Positions 52,799 to 60,340 of a stretch of 64,000 bases of DNA are shown here, one piece after another; within the stretch, counting starts at the first letter, position 1, and each line of letters begins with the position of its first letter. The notes under the pieces were generated by a model that saw nothing but the letters and a program-made list of their open reading frames with translations, was not told the DNA's origin and did no database searches. The stretch spans positions 310,001-374,000 of the forward strand of contig NZ_JMME01000001.1 in assembly GCF_000686945.1 (NCBI RefSeq), given 5' to 3'. Source of the DNA: Selenomonas sp. AE3005 (GTDB lineage Bacteria > Bacillota > Negativicutes > Selenomonadales > Selenomonadaceae). A program made the position numbers and the translations under genes.

Positions 52799-53096
52799 TT
52801 ATAATTCCACCTTTCTAATATTTGATATGTGATTAATAGCGTCTTTGATAACATTATATCACTATATTATGGCAAGAAAAAGTTAAATCATAAAACGTTT
52901 TCAAAGGTAATGGAGCTGCCATCGTCAGCAAAGCTGAATATAGCAGGATGGAAAATATATAAATCCTTCATATTGAGTACTCCAAGCGGCAGACACCTTG
53001 TGCGAAGAAATTCGACGGGAGGGCGTTATATGGTAGAAAGCATGAAAACATGGTATAATATGGTAGTCTAACTATATACACAATAAGAATCGAAGT

Positions 53097-53124
53097 CAAT
53101 ACCCTAATGGTGTTGGCTTTTTCT
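53097..53124 (+). terminator. Hairpin with T run upstream of cstA
   Basis: CAATACC pairs with GGTGTTG around CTAAT and is followed by GCTTTTTCTT. It is a short stem, so a modest candidate. Confidence 0.5.
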
Positions 53125-53145
53125 TATTATATTTAGGTTTACAAG

Positions 53146-53174
53146 TTGACACATATTTATAATAGTGTTATTAT
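53146..53174 (+). promoter_or_regulatory. Promoter of cstA
   Basis: -35 TTGACA (53146-53151) and -10 TATTAT (53169-53174) have a 17-nt spacer, about 70 nt ahead of ATG 53245. Confidence 0.75.
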
Positions 53175-53244
53175 ACTCATTGTACATAAATGTCTAGTGG
53201 AATAGCACTTATATTATTCCATTTCTTGAAGGAAGGTCTTATTT

Positions 53245-54921
53245 ATGAATGGTTTAACACTAGTGGGCTTTGCCCTGGTGGCCTTTGTGGCTGCTTATTT
53301 CCTGTACGGGCGTTGGTTGGTGCGGACATGGGGAATTGACCCGACAGCTAAAACGCCTGCACAAATGTACGAGGATGGGGGAGATTTCGCTCCGGCATCA
53401 CGGTTTACAGTTTTTGCACATCAGTTTTCTTCGATAACTGGGGCCGGGCCTGTGACTGGGCCTATTATTGCGGCTATGTTCGGTTGGGCACCGGCTATGC
53501 TTTGGCTGCTGGTAGGCGGCATTTTCTTCGGTGCGGTACAGGATTTCACGGCTCTGTATGCGTCAGTTAAGAATCAGGGCAAGAGCATGGGTATGCTGAT
53601 TGAACAGTATGTCGGTGCTGCCGGCAGACGGTTATTCCTGTTGTTCTGCTGGTTGTTTACTTTACTGGTTCTGGCAGCGTTTGCTGATATCCTGGCCAAT
53701 ACGTTCAACGGCTTTACCAAGGCTGGTGCGTTAAATGTTCCCGGGGCTCAGGCAGCTACTATTTCTTTGTTATATATTGTTGTAGCTATGGGCTTTGGCT
53801 TTTTTATCCGCCGTTTTGAGCCGTCCGGGATTGTAAAACTGCTCGTGGCTATTGTATTGGTTGTGGCAATGTTTGCAGTAGGAATGGAGTTCCCGCTGTA
53901 TCTTGATGCTAACAGCTGGCGTTATGTTACTTTTGGTTATTGCTTTATTGCTTCGGTACTGCCCATGTGGCTGCTGATGGAGCCGCGTGATTATCTGAGC
54001 TCTTTCCTGCTTCTGGGTATGGTATTTGGTGGTGTAGTAGGAGTGCTGGTTGCCAATCCGGTCATCAATATGCCTGCCTTTGTTGGTTTTACGGTTAAAG
54101 GTCAGTCTTTGTTCCCAATTCTCTTTATCACGATTGCCTGCGGTGCTGTGTCCGGTTTCCATAGTCTGGTTTCTTCCGGTACTTCTTCCAAGGCTATTAA
54201 AAATGAACGTGATATGCTGCCGGTTGGCTATGGGGCAATGCTTGTTGAATCCCTGCTGGGTGTGGTCGCTCTGGTAATTGCCTGTGCAGCTGCCAGCAAT
54301 GGTACTTTGCCGCAAGGGACGCCGTTCCAGATTTTTGCTGGTGCTATCGGCGGTTTCTTCCAGATGTTCGGTCTGCCGGCTGCAGTTTCGGCCTGCATTA
54401 TAACCATGTGCGTGTCTGCACTGGCCATGACGACAATTGACTCAGTGGCCCGTATCGGCCGTATGTCCCTGCAGGAACTGGCAGCGCCGAGCGAAGGCCA
54501 GGAGGGAACCCCTGTAGAAAAATTCCTGATGAATCAGTATGTAGCAACGATTATTACCTTGGTACTGGCTTATGCATTGTGCCTGGCAGGTTATATGAAT
54601 ATCTGGCCGTTGTTCGGGGCAGCTAATCAGTTGTTGTCAGCATTGGTACTGATTTCCTTGGCATTGTTCCTCAAAACCACGGGACGTACGGGCTGGATGT
54701 TATATGTACCGATGACGTTTATGTTCCTGGTGACCATGAGTGCGCTGGTACTCAGTGTAGTTGGGATTGTCGGCAAATTGTCTGCAGGAAACTTTGTATT
54801 GATGGTGGACGGCTTACAGCTGGTGCTGGCAATTGCGTTGATGACATTGGCTGTCTTGGTTGCTAAACACTGTGGCAGCGGCTTGCTGAAGTCTGACGAG
54901 CCTGAGACTGTAACGGAATAA
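53245..54921 (+). CDS. cstA: CstA-family peptide/pyruvate transporter
   Basis: This 558-residue inner-membrane protein has about 14-16 helices. Family motifs are the N-terminal YGRWLVRTWGIDPTAKTPA, then FAHQFSSITGAGPVTGPIIAA, GAVQDFTALYASVKNQGKSMG and GFHSLVSSGTSSKAIKNERD. CstA/BtsT proteins take up peptides or pyruvate, often under starvation. The short type lacks the long C-terminal extension of E. coli CstA. It stands alone with its own promoter, marking return to normal chromosome. Confidence 0.92.
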   Translation: MNGLTLVGFALVAFVAAYFLYGRWLVRTWGIDPTAKTPAQMYEDGGDFAPASRFTVFAHQFSSITGAGPVTGPIIAAMFGWAPAMLWLLVGGIFFGAVQDFTALYASVKNQGKSMGMLIEQYVGAAGRRLFLLFCWLFTLLVLAAFADILANTFNGFTKAGALNVPGAQAATISLLYIVVAMGFGFFIRRFEPSGIVKLLVAIVLVVAMFAVGMEFPLYLDANSWRYVTFGYCFIASVLPMWLLMEPRDYLSSFLLLGMVFGGVVGVLVANPVINMPAFVGFTVKGQSLFPILFITIACGAVSGFHSLVSSGTSSKAIKNERDMLPVGYGAMLVESLLGVVALVIACAAASNGTLPQGTPFQIFAGAIGGFFQMFGLPAAVSACIITMCVSALAMTTIDSVARIGRMSLQELAAPSEGQEGTPVEKFLMNQYVATIITLVLAYALCLAGYMNIWPLFGAANQLLSALVLISLALFLKTTGRTGWMLYVPMTFMFLVTMSALVLSVVGIVGKLSAGNFVLMVDGLQLVLAIALMTLAVLVAKHCGSGLLKSDEPETVTE

Positions 54922-54953
54922 AAGAGTCCTTTCGATAAATATAAGATAAGGAA

Positions 54954-54985
54954 AAGCCCCTCGGTAGCTACTCCGAGGGGCTTGC
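54954..54985. terminator. GC-rich hairpin between cstA and the peptide locus
   Basis: AAGCCCCTCGG pairs with CCGAGGGGCTT around an 8-nt loop. The plus side serves cstA, while the better U-rich tail is on the minus side, which suits the antisense RNA. Confidence 0.88.
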
Positions 54986-55010
54986 TTATTGATAGCTTTT
55001 ATTAACCTTT
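54984..55010. repeat. 27-nt repeat, copy A (antisense RNA side)
   Basis: GCTTATTGATAG (54984-54995) is joined directly to CTTTTATTAACCTTT (54996-55010). Both blocks recur at 55109-55120 and 55124-55138 over the peptide start codon, separated there by ATA. Confidence 0.9.
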
Positions 55011-55033
55011 AGCTATTTATATTATACCATATC

Positions 55034-55062
55034 TTGCAAATTTGACAAGGATAATATAAAAT
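55034..55062 (+). promoter_or_regulatory. Candidate promoter of the hydrophobic peptide gene
   Basis: -35 TTGCAA (55034-55039) and -10 TAAAAT (55057-55062) have a 17-nt spacer. It interleaves with the minus-strand promoter of the antisense RNA. Confidence 0.5.
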
Positions 55063-55082
55063 AAAGCGTGCTGCGGATCATA

Positions 55083-55103
55083 TCCCTCACCGTAGTGAAG
55101 GGA
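55083..55103 (+). promoter_or_regulatory. 5'-UTR hairpin covering the Shine-Dalgarno site
   Basis: TCCCTCAC (55083-55090) pairs with GTG-A-AGGGA (55095-55103) around CGTA, with one bulged A. The right arm contains the start of the AAGGGAGGTG ribosome site, so folding would limit translation. Confidence 0.55.
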
Positions 55104-55108
55104 GGTGA

Positions 55109-55138
55109 GCTTATTGATAGATACTTTTATTAACCTTT
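55109..55138. repeat. 27-nt repeat, copy B (over the peptide start codon)
   Basis: GCTTATTGATAG plus ATA plus CTTTTATTAACCTTT; identical to copy A except for the inserted ATA. It contains the TTG start codon at 55114. Confidence 0.9.
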
Positions 55139-55200
55139 CTTTGTCGGTCGTAGCAGGTGTAATTAGCTACTACATCTGCAAGTGGCTGGATCGGCAGTGA
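55114..55200 (+). CDS. 28-residue hydrophobic peptide, candidate type I toxin
   Basis: TTG 55114 is preceded by a very strong Shine-Dalgarno (GGGAGGTG). The product starts MIDTFINLSLSV, continues AGVISYYICKWLDR and ends in Gln, i.e. one membrane helix with a short charged C-terminus. From memory, small peptides ending in ICKWLDR recur in Firmicutes without an assigned function; this needs a search to confirm. Its start lies inside a repeat that an adjacent divergent RNA would base-pair with, the arrangement of tisB/istR-like type I toxin-antitoxin pairs. A terminator follows at 55242. Confidence 0.65.
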   Translation: MIDTFINLSLSVVAGVISYYICKWLDRQ

Positions 55201-55241
55201 CGCAGCAACAGCACAAATGCTCTGAATAGCTACCAGAGCGC

Positions 55242-55269
55242 AAGCCCGGCCGCATGGTCGGGCTTTTTT
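55242..55269 (+). terminator. Terminator of the hydrophobic peptide gene
   Basis: AAGCCCGGCC (55242-55251) pairs with GGTCGGGCTT (55256-55265) and is followed by T6 in all. Confidence 0.9.
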
Positions 55270-55322
55270 ACTTGTAACTTCCGATAAGTATAAATTATCG
55301 GAAGTAAATAATATAGCAAAAA

Positions 55323-55366
55323 ATAAGAAGAATCCACGGCGTTATTGTCGTGGATTCTTCTTATTA
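55323..55366 (-). terminator. Terminator of hicAB-2
   Basis: A 17-bp stem (55323-55339 with 55350-55366; inner arm AGAATCCACG) lies just past the hicB stop. A second hairpin (ACTTCCGATAA with its complement, 55277-55305) lies further downstream. Confidence 0.8.
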
Positions 55367-55372
55367 TATAAT

Positions 55373-55738
55373 TTATTTTTGAACTGATGTTCTCAAACCG
55401 CCAGCCAATATACTTGTTACCAGTTGATTCAAACTTACGCCTTCGTTTTTTGCACTTAAGGCTAAAGCTCTGTGCAAACTCTTAGGAATGCGCAAATTAA
55501 ATCTGCCGCTATATTCATCATCACTTTGCGGTTCCGGAATAGCAATACCATCTTCTAAAGCTGCTAATAGCCAGTTTTCCTTTGCGTCTTCTAACATTGA
55601 AAGGATTTCTTCTTTTGTCTCGGCTTGTGTGATACAACCTTTTAAATCAGTTATATAACCTACATAGCCTCCTTCTTTAGCGGCAACAATAACTTCCTGA
55701 TAAGGAAGTGACATATAATACTGGAGATCTTTCTTCAT
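55373..55738 (-). CDS. hicB: HicB-family antitoxin (second copy, divergent)
   Basis: This 121-residue antitoxin has the HicB fold signature YYMSLPYQEVIVAAKEGGYVGYITDLKGCITQAET, then EDAKENWLLAALEDGIAIPEP. The C-terminal RHH-like part is RFNLRIPKSLHRALALSAKNEGVSLNQLVTSILAGG. It is only moderately similar to the HicB at 38790, so it is an independent module rather than a recent duplicate. ATG 55738 follows GGAGGGG and lies 2 nt after the hicA stop. Confidence 0.88.
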   Translation of the reverse strand: MKKDLQYYMSLPYQEVIVAAKEGGYVGYITDLKGCITQAETKEEILSMLEDAKENWLLAALEDGIAIPEPQSDDEYSGRFNLRIPKSLHRALALSAKNEGVSLNQLVTSILAGGLRTSVQK

Positions 55739-55740
55739 TA

Positions 55741-55986
55741 TTACCCCTCCTGTGATTCATCCCATAAATCCATTACAGTCTTTACATAAGCCTCTTTTAC
55801 ATAAGGTGCTTTACGTGGTACGGTCAACGGCATGCGGCCTTTCTTTCTATAGGTATAATGACTTGAACCGCCGCGAGGTTGGCTTGCTGTATAGCCCAGA
55901 CTGCGGAGTACTTTATCAATTTCATCAAATGTAACAGTCTTAGGGTTATTGCGTATTTTCTGCAATAATTTTTCCCATTTACTCAA
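55741..55986 (-). CDS. hicA: HicA-family toxin (second copy)
   Basis: This mRNA interferase has 81 residues from TTG 55986. I chose that start because it gives MSKWEKLLQKIRN, aligned with MSKFDKLLQRIKN of the first HicA, and has GAGGTGAG upstream; GTG 55995 is the alternative. The catalytic motif is RGGSSHYTYRKKG with His43. It is first in a two-gene operon with hicB. Confidence 0.87.
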   Translation of the reverse strand: MSKWEKLLQKIRNNPKTVTFDEIDKVLRSLGYTASQPRGGSSHYTYRKKGRMPLTVPRKAPYVKEAYVKTVMDLWDESQEG

Positions 55987-56004
55987 CGGACTCACCTCAG
56001 TTTT

Positions 56005-56033
56005 ATAGTACCATATTTAGTACTATATGGCAA
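56005..56033 (-). promoter_or_regulatory. Promoter/operator of hicAB-2
   Basis: On the minus strand -35 TTGCCA (56028-56033) and -10 TACTAT (56005-56010) have a 17-nt spacer. TAGTACYATAT occurs twice on the plus strand (56006-56016 and 56018-56028), 12 nt apart, across the promoter, a likely HicB operator. Confidence 0.7.
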
Positions 56034-56035
56034 TA

Positions 56036-56069
56036 TAAAACAGGCGCAACCTGTTTTAGGTCACGCCTG
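56036..56069 (-). terminator. Terminator of pnp
   Basis: CAGGCGTGACCT and AGGTTGCGCCTG (minus-strand reading) form an interrupted stem, followed by TTTTATATT on the minus strand. Confidence 0.8.
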
Positions 56070-56084
56070 ATAAAATGTTAAATT

Positions 56085-58154
56085 TTACAGCAGCACTTTA
56101 TGGCTGAGGTTTACACGGCCCTTGTCGTCGATTTCTACGACTTTGACTTCGAGCTGGTCACCAACTTTGACTACGTCCTCCACGTTTTCTACGCGGCGGT
56201 TAGCCAGCTGGGAAATATGGCACAGACCTTCTTTGCCCGGCAGCACTTCGACAAAGGCGCCGAACTTCATAAGTCTGGTTACTGTACCCGTATATACCTG
56301 GCCTACTTCGACTTCACGGACGATATCTTCAATCATCTGACGAGCTTTCTTCATACCTTCTGCATCATTGGAGAAAATGAAGATATTGCCATCTTCATGA
56401 ATATCAATCTGTACACCAGTAGCGTCGATGATACCCTTAACCACTTTACCGCCGGTACCGATGACTTCGCGAATCTTGTCCACCTTAATCGTGATGGTTT
56501 CCACTCGCGGTGCATACGGTGACAGGTCAGCAGCCGGTTTGTCAATGCATTCCAGCATTTTGCCAAGGATAAAGGCACGGCCGCGTTTAGCCTGCTGGAG
56601 TGCCGAGGACAGAATGTTGCGGTCGATACCGGCAACTTTGATATCCATCTGGATAGCCGTTACACCGTTTTCCGTACCAGCAACTTTAAAGTCCATATCA
56701 CCAAGAGCGTCTTCCATGCCCTGGATATCAGTCAGAATGGTATAAGCGTCCCCTTCCTTGACGAGGCCCATGGCTACGCCGGAAACCGGGCGCTTGATAG
56801 GCACGCCGGCCTGCATCAGGGACAAGGTGCTGCCGCAGACAGAACCCATGGAGCTGGAACCGTTGGACTCCAGAATTTCGGACACGAGGCGGATAGTATA
56901 CGGGAATTCTTCCGTGGAAGGAATAACCGGCACCAGCGCGCGCTCCGCCAAAGCACCATGACCGATTTCACGGCGTCCCGGGCTACGGATAGGTTTCGCC
57001 TCACCGACGGAATAGCCAGGGAAATTATAATGATGAATATAATGTTTAGTTGTTTCGGGGCCAAGGCCGTCAATAACCTGTTCATCACTCAGCGGGCCAA
57101 GGGTGGTTACAGTCATAACCTGCGTCTGGCCACGGGTAAAGAGTCCGGAACCATGTGCGCGTGGCAGCAGGCCGACTTCGCAGCTGACCGGGCGCACTTC
57201 TTCAAGGGCACGGCCGTCCGGGCGAATCTTTTCATGGGTAATCATGTGACGCACGATTTCTTTTTCCAAATCATGCAGCGCCATGGCAATTTCCTTATCC
57301 ATTTCAGGATAATCTACAAGGAAGTGTTCCATGGTGTCAGCATTGATATCAGCGATATGGGCATCGCGGTCCAGCTTGTCCGGGTTACGGGTAGCGGCGT
57401 CCAATCTGTCCTTGGCATATTCGCGAATAGCCTGTTCCAGTTCTTCCGGCACGGTAAAGAGTTTCGTAATGCGCTTTTCCTTACCGCAGGCCTGCTGAAT
57501 TTCTTCCTGGAAAGCTACAATGCGTTTGATTTCCTGATGGCCGTACAGAATGGCATCGAGAATGACGTCTTCCGGCAGTTCGTTAGCACCGGCCTCTACC
57601 ATCATCACGGCGTCTTTGGAACCGGCAACGGTGAGGTTCAGCGTGGAAACTTTGCGCTGTTCTTCCGTGGGGTTGATAACGAATTCATCGTTTACACGGC
57701 CGACACGAACACCGGCAATTGGGCCCATGAAGGGAATATCAGACACGCACAAAGCGGCTGACGCACCAATCATGGCTGCCAGTTCCGGAGCGTTATCCTG
57801 CTCCACCGACATAACCGTAGCTACTACCTGCACATCGTTGCGGTAGCCTTTCGGGAATAACGGACGGATAGGACGGTCAATCAGACGGGCACAAAGAATG
57901 GCGTCGCTGGACGGACGGCCTTCTCTTTTTATAAAACCACCGGGAATTTTGCCGGCAGCATACATTTTTTCTTCGTAGTCAACAGTCAGCGGGAAAAAAT
58001 CCACGCCTTCCCGGGGTTCAGCGGACGCTGTGGCTGTAACCAGAACCACCGTATCACCATAACGGACAAAGACAGCGCCATTAGCCTGTTTAGCCAGTTT
58101 GCCGTGTTCAATGGTCAGCTTACGGCCGCCCAGTTCCATTTCAAAACTCTGCAT
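56085..58154 (-). CDS. pnp: Polyribonucleotide nucleotidyltransferase (PNPase)
   Basis: PNPase is a phosphorolytic 3'-5' exoribonuclease of mRNA decay. The 689-residue protein has two RNase PH domains ([34 protein letters not shown] in the first; [25 protein letters not shown] in the second). A KH domain ([12 protein letters not shown]) follows, then a C-terminal S1 domain ([31 protein letters not shown]). It follows rpsO, as in most bacteria. Start ATG 58154 has GGGAGG upstream. Confidence 0.97.
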   Translation of the reverse strand: MQSFEMELGGRKLTIEHGKLAKQANGAVFVRYGDTVVLVTATASAEPREGVDFFPLTVDYEEKMYAAGKIPGGFIKREGRPSSDAILCARLIDRPIRPLFPKGYRNDVQVVATVMSVEQDNAPELAAMIGASAALCVSDIPFMGPIAGVRVGRVNDEFVINPTEEQRKVSTLNLTVAGSKDAVMMVEAGANELPEDVILDAILYGHQEIKRIVAFQEEIQQACGKEKRITKLFTVPEELEQAIREYAKDRLDAATRNPDKLDRDAHIADINADTMEHFLVDYPEMDKEIAMALHDLEKEIVRHMITHEKIRPDGRALEEVRPVSCEVGLLPRAHGSGLFTRGQTQVMTVTTLGPLSDEQVIDGLGPETTKHYIHHYNFPGYSVGEAKPIRSPGRREIGHGALAERALVPVIPSTEEFPYTIRLVSEILESNGSSSMGSVCGSTLSLMQAGVPIKRPVSGVAMGLVKEGDAYTILTDIQGMEDALGDMDFKVAGTENGVTAIQMDIKVAGIDRNILSSALQQAKRGRAFILGKMLECIDKPAADLSPYAPRVETITIKVDKIREVIGTGGKVVKGIIDATGVQIDIHEDGNIFIFSNDAEGMKKARQMIEDIVREVEVGQVYTGTVTRLMKFGAFVEVLPGKEGLCHISQLANRRVENVEDVVKVGDQLEVKVVEIDDKGRVNLSHKVLL

Positions 58155-58237
58155 ATATTTGCCTCCCTATAAACTTCTTACGAAGCTAAGTATTCGACAT
58201 ATTTTATATTTATCCTTTATACAGGATGATATACAAC

Positions 58238-58265
58238 AAAAAAGCGGGAAAGATCCCGCTTTTTT
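58238..58265 (-). terminator. Terminator between rpsO and pnp
   Basis: AAAAAAGCGGGA pairs with TCCCGCTTTTTT around a 4-nt loop; symmetric and effective on the minus strand. In other bacteria this site also serves as an mRNA-processing point. Confidence 0.85.
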
Positions 58266-58281
58266 CTCCAGAAATCGCTTA

Positions 58282-58557
58282 TTAGCCAATCGTAGCGCGG
58301 ATGCCGAGCTTAGCGATGATGGAACGATAACGCTCGATGTCCGTCTTGTAGAGGTAGCTGAGGAGACGGCGGCGATGACCAACCATCTTCAGCAGGCCAC
58401 GACGGGAATGATGGTCCTTCTTGTGCTCCTTCAGATGATCAGTGAGATACTGAATGCGAGCAGTCAGTACAGCAATCTGTACTTCCGGGGAACCCGTGTC
58501 ACCTTCGTGAACGGCATACTTCTTCATGATTTCCTGTTTTGCTTCCTGAGTCAGCAT
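58282..58557 (-). CDS. rpsO: 30S ribosomal protein S15
   Basis: This 91-residue protein starts [20 protein letters not shown], followed by [40 protein letters not shown] and a final short helix. It is the standard S15, which binds 16S rRNA helix 22 and often represses its own translation. ATG 58557 follows AGGAGGAG. Upstream frames to 58665 are not coding. Confidence 0.97.
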   Translation of the reverse strand: MLTQEAKQEIMKKYAVHEGDTGSPEVQIAVLTARIQYLTDHLKEHKKDHHSRRGLLKMVGHRRRLLSYLYKTDIERYRSIIAKLGIRATIG

Positions 58558-58655
58558 TGTAAAACTCCTCCTATAAATTAAAAATGTCCTGCAGCTAAGA
58601 TAACGTCGGAGTACCTCGCAATCTGAGCTGTGGATTGTGCGAAAACACTTTAGTA

Positions 58656-58684
58656 AGTATAGCACAGCAGCTGATACCTGTAAA
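58656..58684 (-). promoter_or_regulatory. Promoter of rpsO
   Basis: On the minus strand -35 TTTACA (58679-58684) and -10 TATACT (58656-58661) are 17 nt apart. The roughly 90-nt leader that follows has several small inverted repeats and could host S15 autoregulation. Confidence 0.7.
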
Positions 58685-58691
58685 GTAAAAT

Positions 58692-59255
58692 TTACTTAAT
58701 AGCGCATTCCATAAAGACGCGGTCATCGCTGCGGATTTCACCGGACAGGTGCTGATATTCTATGCGCTGCGTCATGTTAGGAATAATCTCATAGCCAAGT
58801 TTCTTATGCGCTGCCAGGGAGGCCTCGTTGATAGTTTTGGTACGGCTTAACATCTTAGGCACGTCAATTTTCTTGCGTAATTCTGACTCCATGTCCGAAA
58901 AAATCTGATGTTTGCGGTAAGCCTTGCCAACACCAACTTCTTCAATGAACCAGTAATCATTGATAGCAAGGCCGTTTTCTGCCGCAATAGCAGCTACGGT
59001 CTCATTCTTAGCCAGGGGTACGGCGGCTAAAAAGCCGGCACAGCGGTATATCTCCTGGTCAAGGCAGAAAATTATAAGCCCTTTATCAGCATAATTTTTA
59101 AAGAGTTTTTCTACCTCTTCTGCCGTAAAATACTCTTCGTATGGCGGTTCGGAAAAACACTCCAAATATGTTTCGAACAGCTGGGTTTTAGCAAACAACT
59201 CTGCCATGGAAACCGGGTTATCGACGGTAATAAATTCTAAATTATTTATCATCAT
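58692..59255 (-). CDS. GNAT-family N-acetyltransferase
   Basis: This 187-residue protein begins [20 protein letters not shown]. It has GNAT-like strands and the acetyl-CoA region [28 protein letters not shown], then [21 protein letters not shown], the usual motif B ending. Substrate unknown. I chose ATG 59255, 6 nt after AGGAG; it overlaps the LysR stop by 14 nt, so the two are probably co-transcribed. A longer frame from 59324 would sit inside the LysR gene. Confidence 0.78.
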   Translation of the reverse strand: MMINNLEFITVDNPVSMAELFAKTQLFETYLECFSEPPYEEYFTAEEVEKLFKNYADKGLIIFCLDQEIYRCAGFLAAVPLAKNETVAAIAAENGLAINDYWFIEEVGVGKAYRKHQIFSDMESELRKKIDVPKMLSRTKTINEASLAAHKKLGYEIIPNMTQRIEYQHLSGEIRSDDRVFMECAIK

Positions 59256-60153
59256 AAACTCCTGTAGAATCACAAACCAGCGCGGCGTAGTCCTTAATGA
59301 ATTCGACAAACTGGACATCAACATCAGAAAAAGCCTTTTCCCTGCCCCAGTTAAGCGTAATCTGTACGTCCTGCAGCGGTTTTAACTGACGGCGGACAAA
59401 GTTTTTCTCTGCCCGGGTGACAAAATTGGGCAGGATAGATACCCCCATGCCGTTAGCAACGAGCTGCTTTATGGTCTTTATCTGGGACGTACACAGCATG
59501 ATGTTGGGGACAAAACCTGCGTCATTACAGCGCCGGGATACTTCCTGATACTGGAAGGTGCGTGGCTGCTGCATAATGAACTTCTCATCTTTGAGGTCAT
59601 TAAAACTAACGATTTTCTGACTTGTCAACGGATGTGACGACGGCAGGCAGACGCTCATGGAATCACGCATGATGATAAAATTATCTTCCGCGGCAGAGCT
59701 TACTGCGCCCAGCACAATGCCAAAATCCAGTTCGCCCAAGGTCAGTTTATGGCGGACTTCCTCCGAGTCGCTATACTCATGGACATCGAGGTTGATATTG
59801 GGGAAAGACTGCTGAAATTTGGTAAACAGGTCCGGAAAAAGATAGGCCTCTACCATGGGGGGCAGGCCAAACTTTATCGTCCCCTGGTAATCGCTGCGGT
59901 AACGCTGCATATCCTTCAGCGCCACGCCCATATCCCCCATTATTTTCTGGGCATGCAGCAAAAATGCCTGACCGGCCTCCGTGAGATTTACTTTCTTCTG
60001 ACTGCGGTCAATGAGTGTCAGGCCCAATTCGGCCTCAAGTGCTTTGATGGCCTTGGTTACTGAGGGCTGTGATACATGTAGCGATTCAGCGGTACGCGTA
60101 AAGTTTTTCCAATGACTAATCGCACAAAAATACTCCAACTGTCTAAATTCCAT
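59242..60153 (-). CDS. LysR-family transcriptional regulator
   Basis: This 303-residue LTTR has the N-terminal winged HTH MEFRQLEYFCAISHWKNFTRTAESLHVSQPSVTKAIKALE and a C-terminal periplasmic-binding-like effector domain (YQGTIKFGLPPMVEAYLFPDL onwards). It likely controls the overlapping GNAT gene, itself, or both. ATG 60153 follows GGGGAG by 8 nt; GTG 60168 is less likely. The upstream 120 nt are AT-rich and probably hold the operator. Confidence 0.9.
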   Translation of the reverse strand: MEFRQLEYFCAISHWKNFTRTAESLHVSQPSVTKAIKALEAELGLTLIDRSQKKVNLTEAGQAFLLHAQKIMGDMGVALKDMQRYRSDYQGTIKFGLPPMVEAYLFPDLFTKFQQSFPNINLDVHEYSDSEEVRHKLTLGELDFGIVLGAVSSAAEDNFIIMRDSMSVCLPSSHPLTSQKIVSFNDLKDEKFIMQQPRTFQYQEVSRRCNDAGFVPNIMLCTSQIKTIKQLVANGMGVSILPNFVTRAEKNFVRRQLKPLQDVQITLNWGREKAFSDVDVQFVEFIKDYAALVCDSTGVYDDK

Positions 60154-60294
60154 AAAAAGGCTCCCCACACATTTATATAAGTAACATTCAGTCTATGTAT
60201 GTTCCGCTATTTTTCTATCTATGCGAAACTCTTATCTATTCCCTAATATACATTATACTATAACTGAAAGTTTTTGTGGGGAGTTTTTAAATAA

Positions 60295-60329
60295 ATCCCC
60301 TGAATGTCCATGTCAGACACTCAGGGGAT
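60295..60329 (-). terminator. Terminator of ilvD
   Basis: ATCCCCTGAGTGTC pairs with GACATTCAGGGGAT (minus-strand reading) around a 7-nt loop. The T tail is interrupted, so efficiency is uncertain. Confidence 0.75.
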
Positions 60330-60340
60330 AATTAAAAATA

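Larger units (their letters stand above)
54945..55014 (-). ncRNA. Candidate antisense RNA antitoxin (divergent to the hydrophobic peptide gene)
   Basis: A minus-strand promoter (-35 TTGTCA at 55043-55048, 16-nt spacer, -10 TATAAT at 55021-55026) would start an RNA near 55014. The RNA would begin with the complement of the repeat at 54984-55010 and end at the GC-rich hairpin 54954-54983, whose minus-strand side is followed by a U-rich tail (TTTTCCTTAT). The roughly 70-nt RNA would be complementary to 27 nt of the peptide mRNA around its start codon. No expression evidence exists in sequence alone. Confidence 0.6.

Noticed and set aside
52829-53071. 80-codon plus-strand ORF starting at GTG
   Set aside because: No ribosome site, no recognisable domain and an odd composition; it may be decayed sequence, but I cannot support a gene.
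56958-57761. Plus-strand 267-codon ORF opposite pnp
   Set aside because: Antisense shadow of pnp; no ribosome site or recognisable domain.
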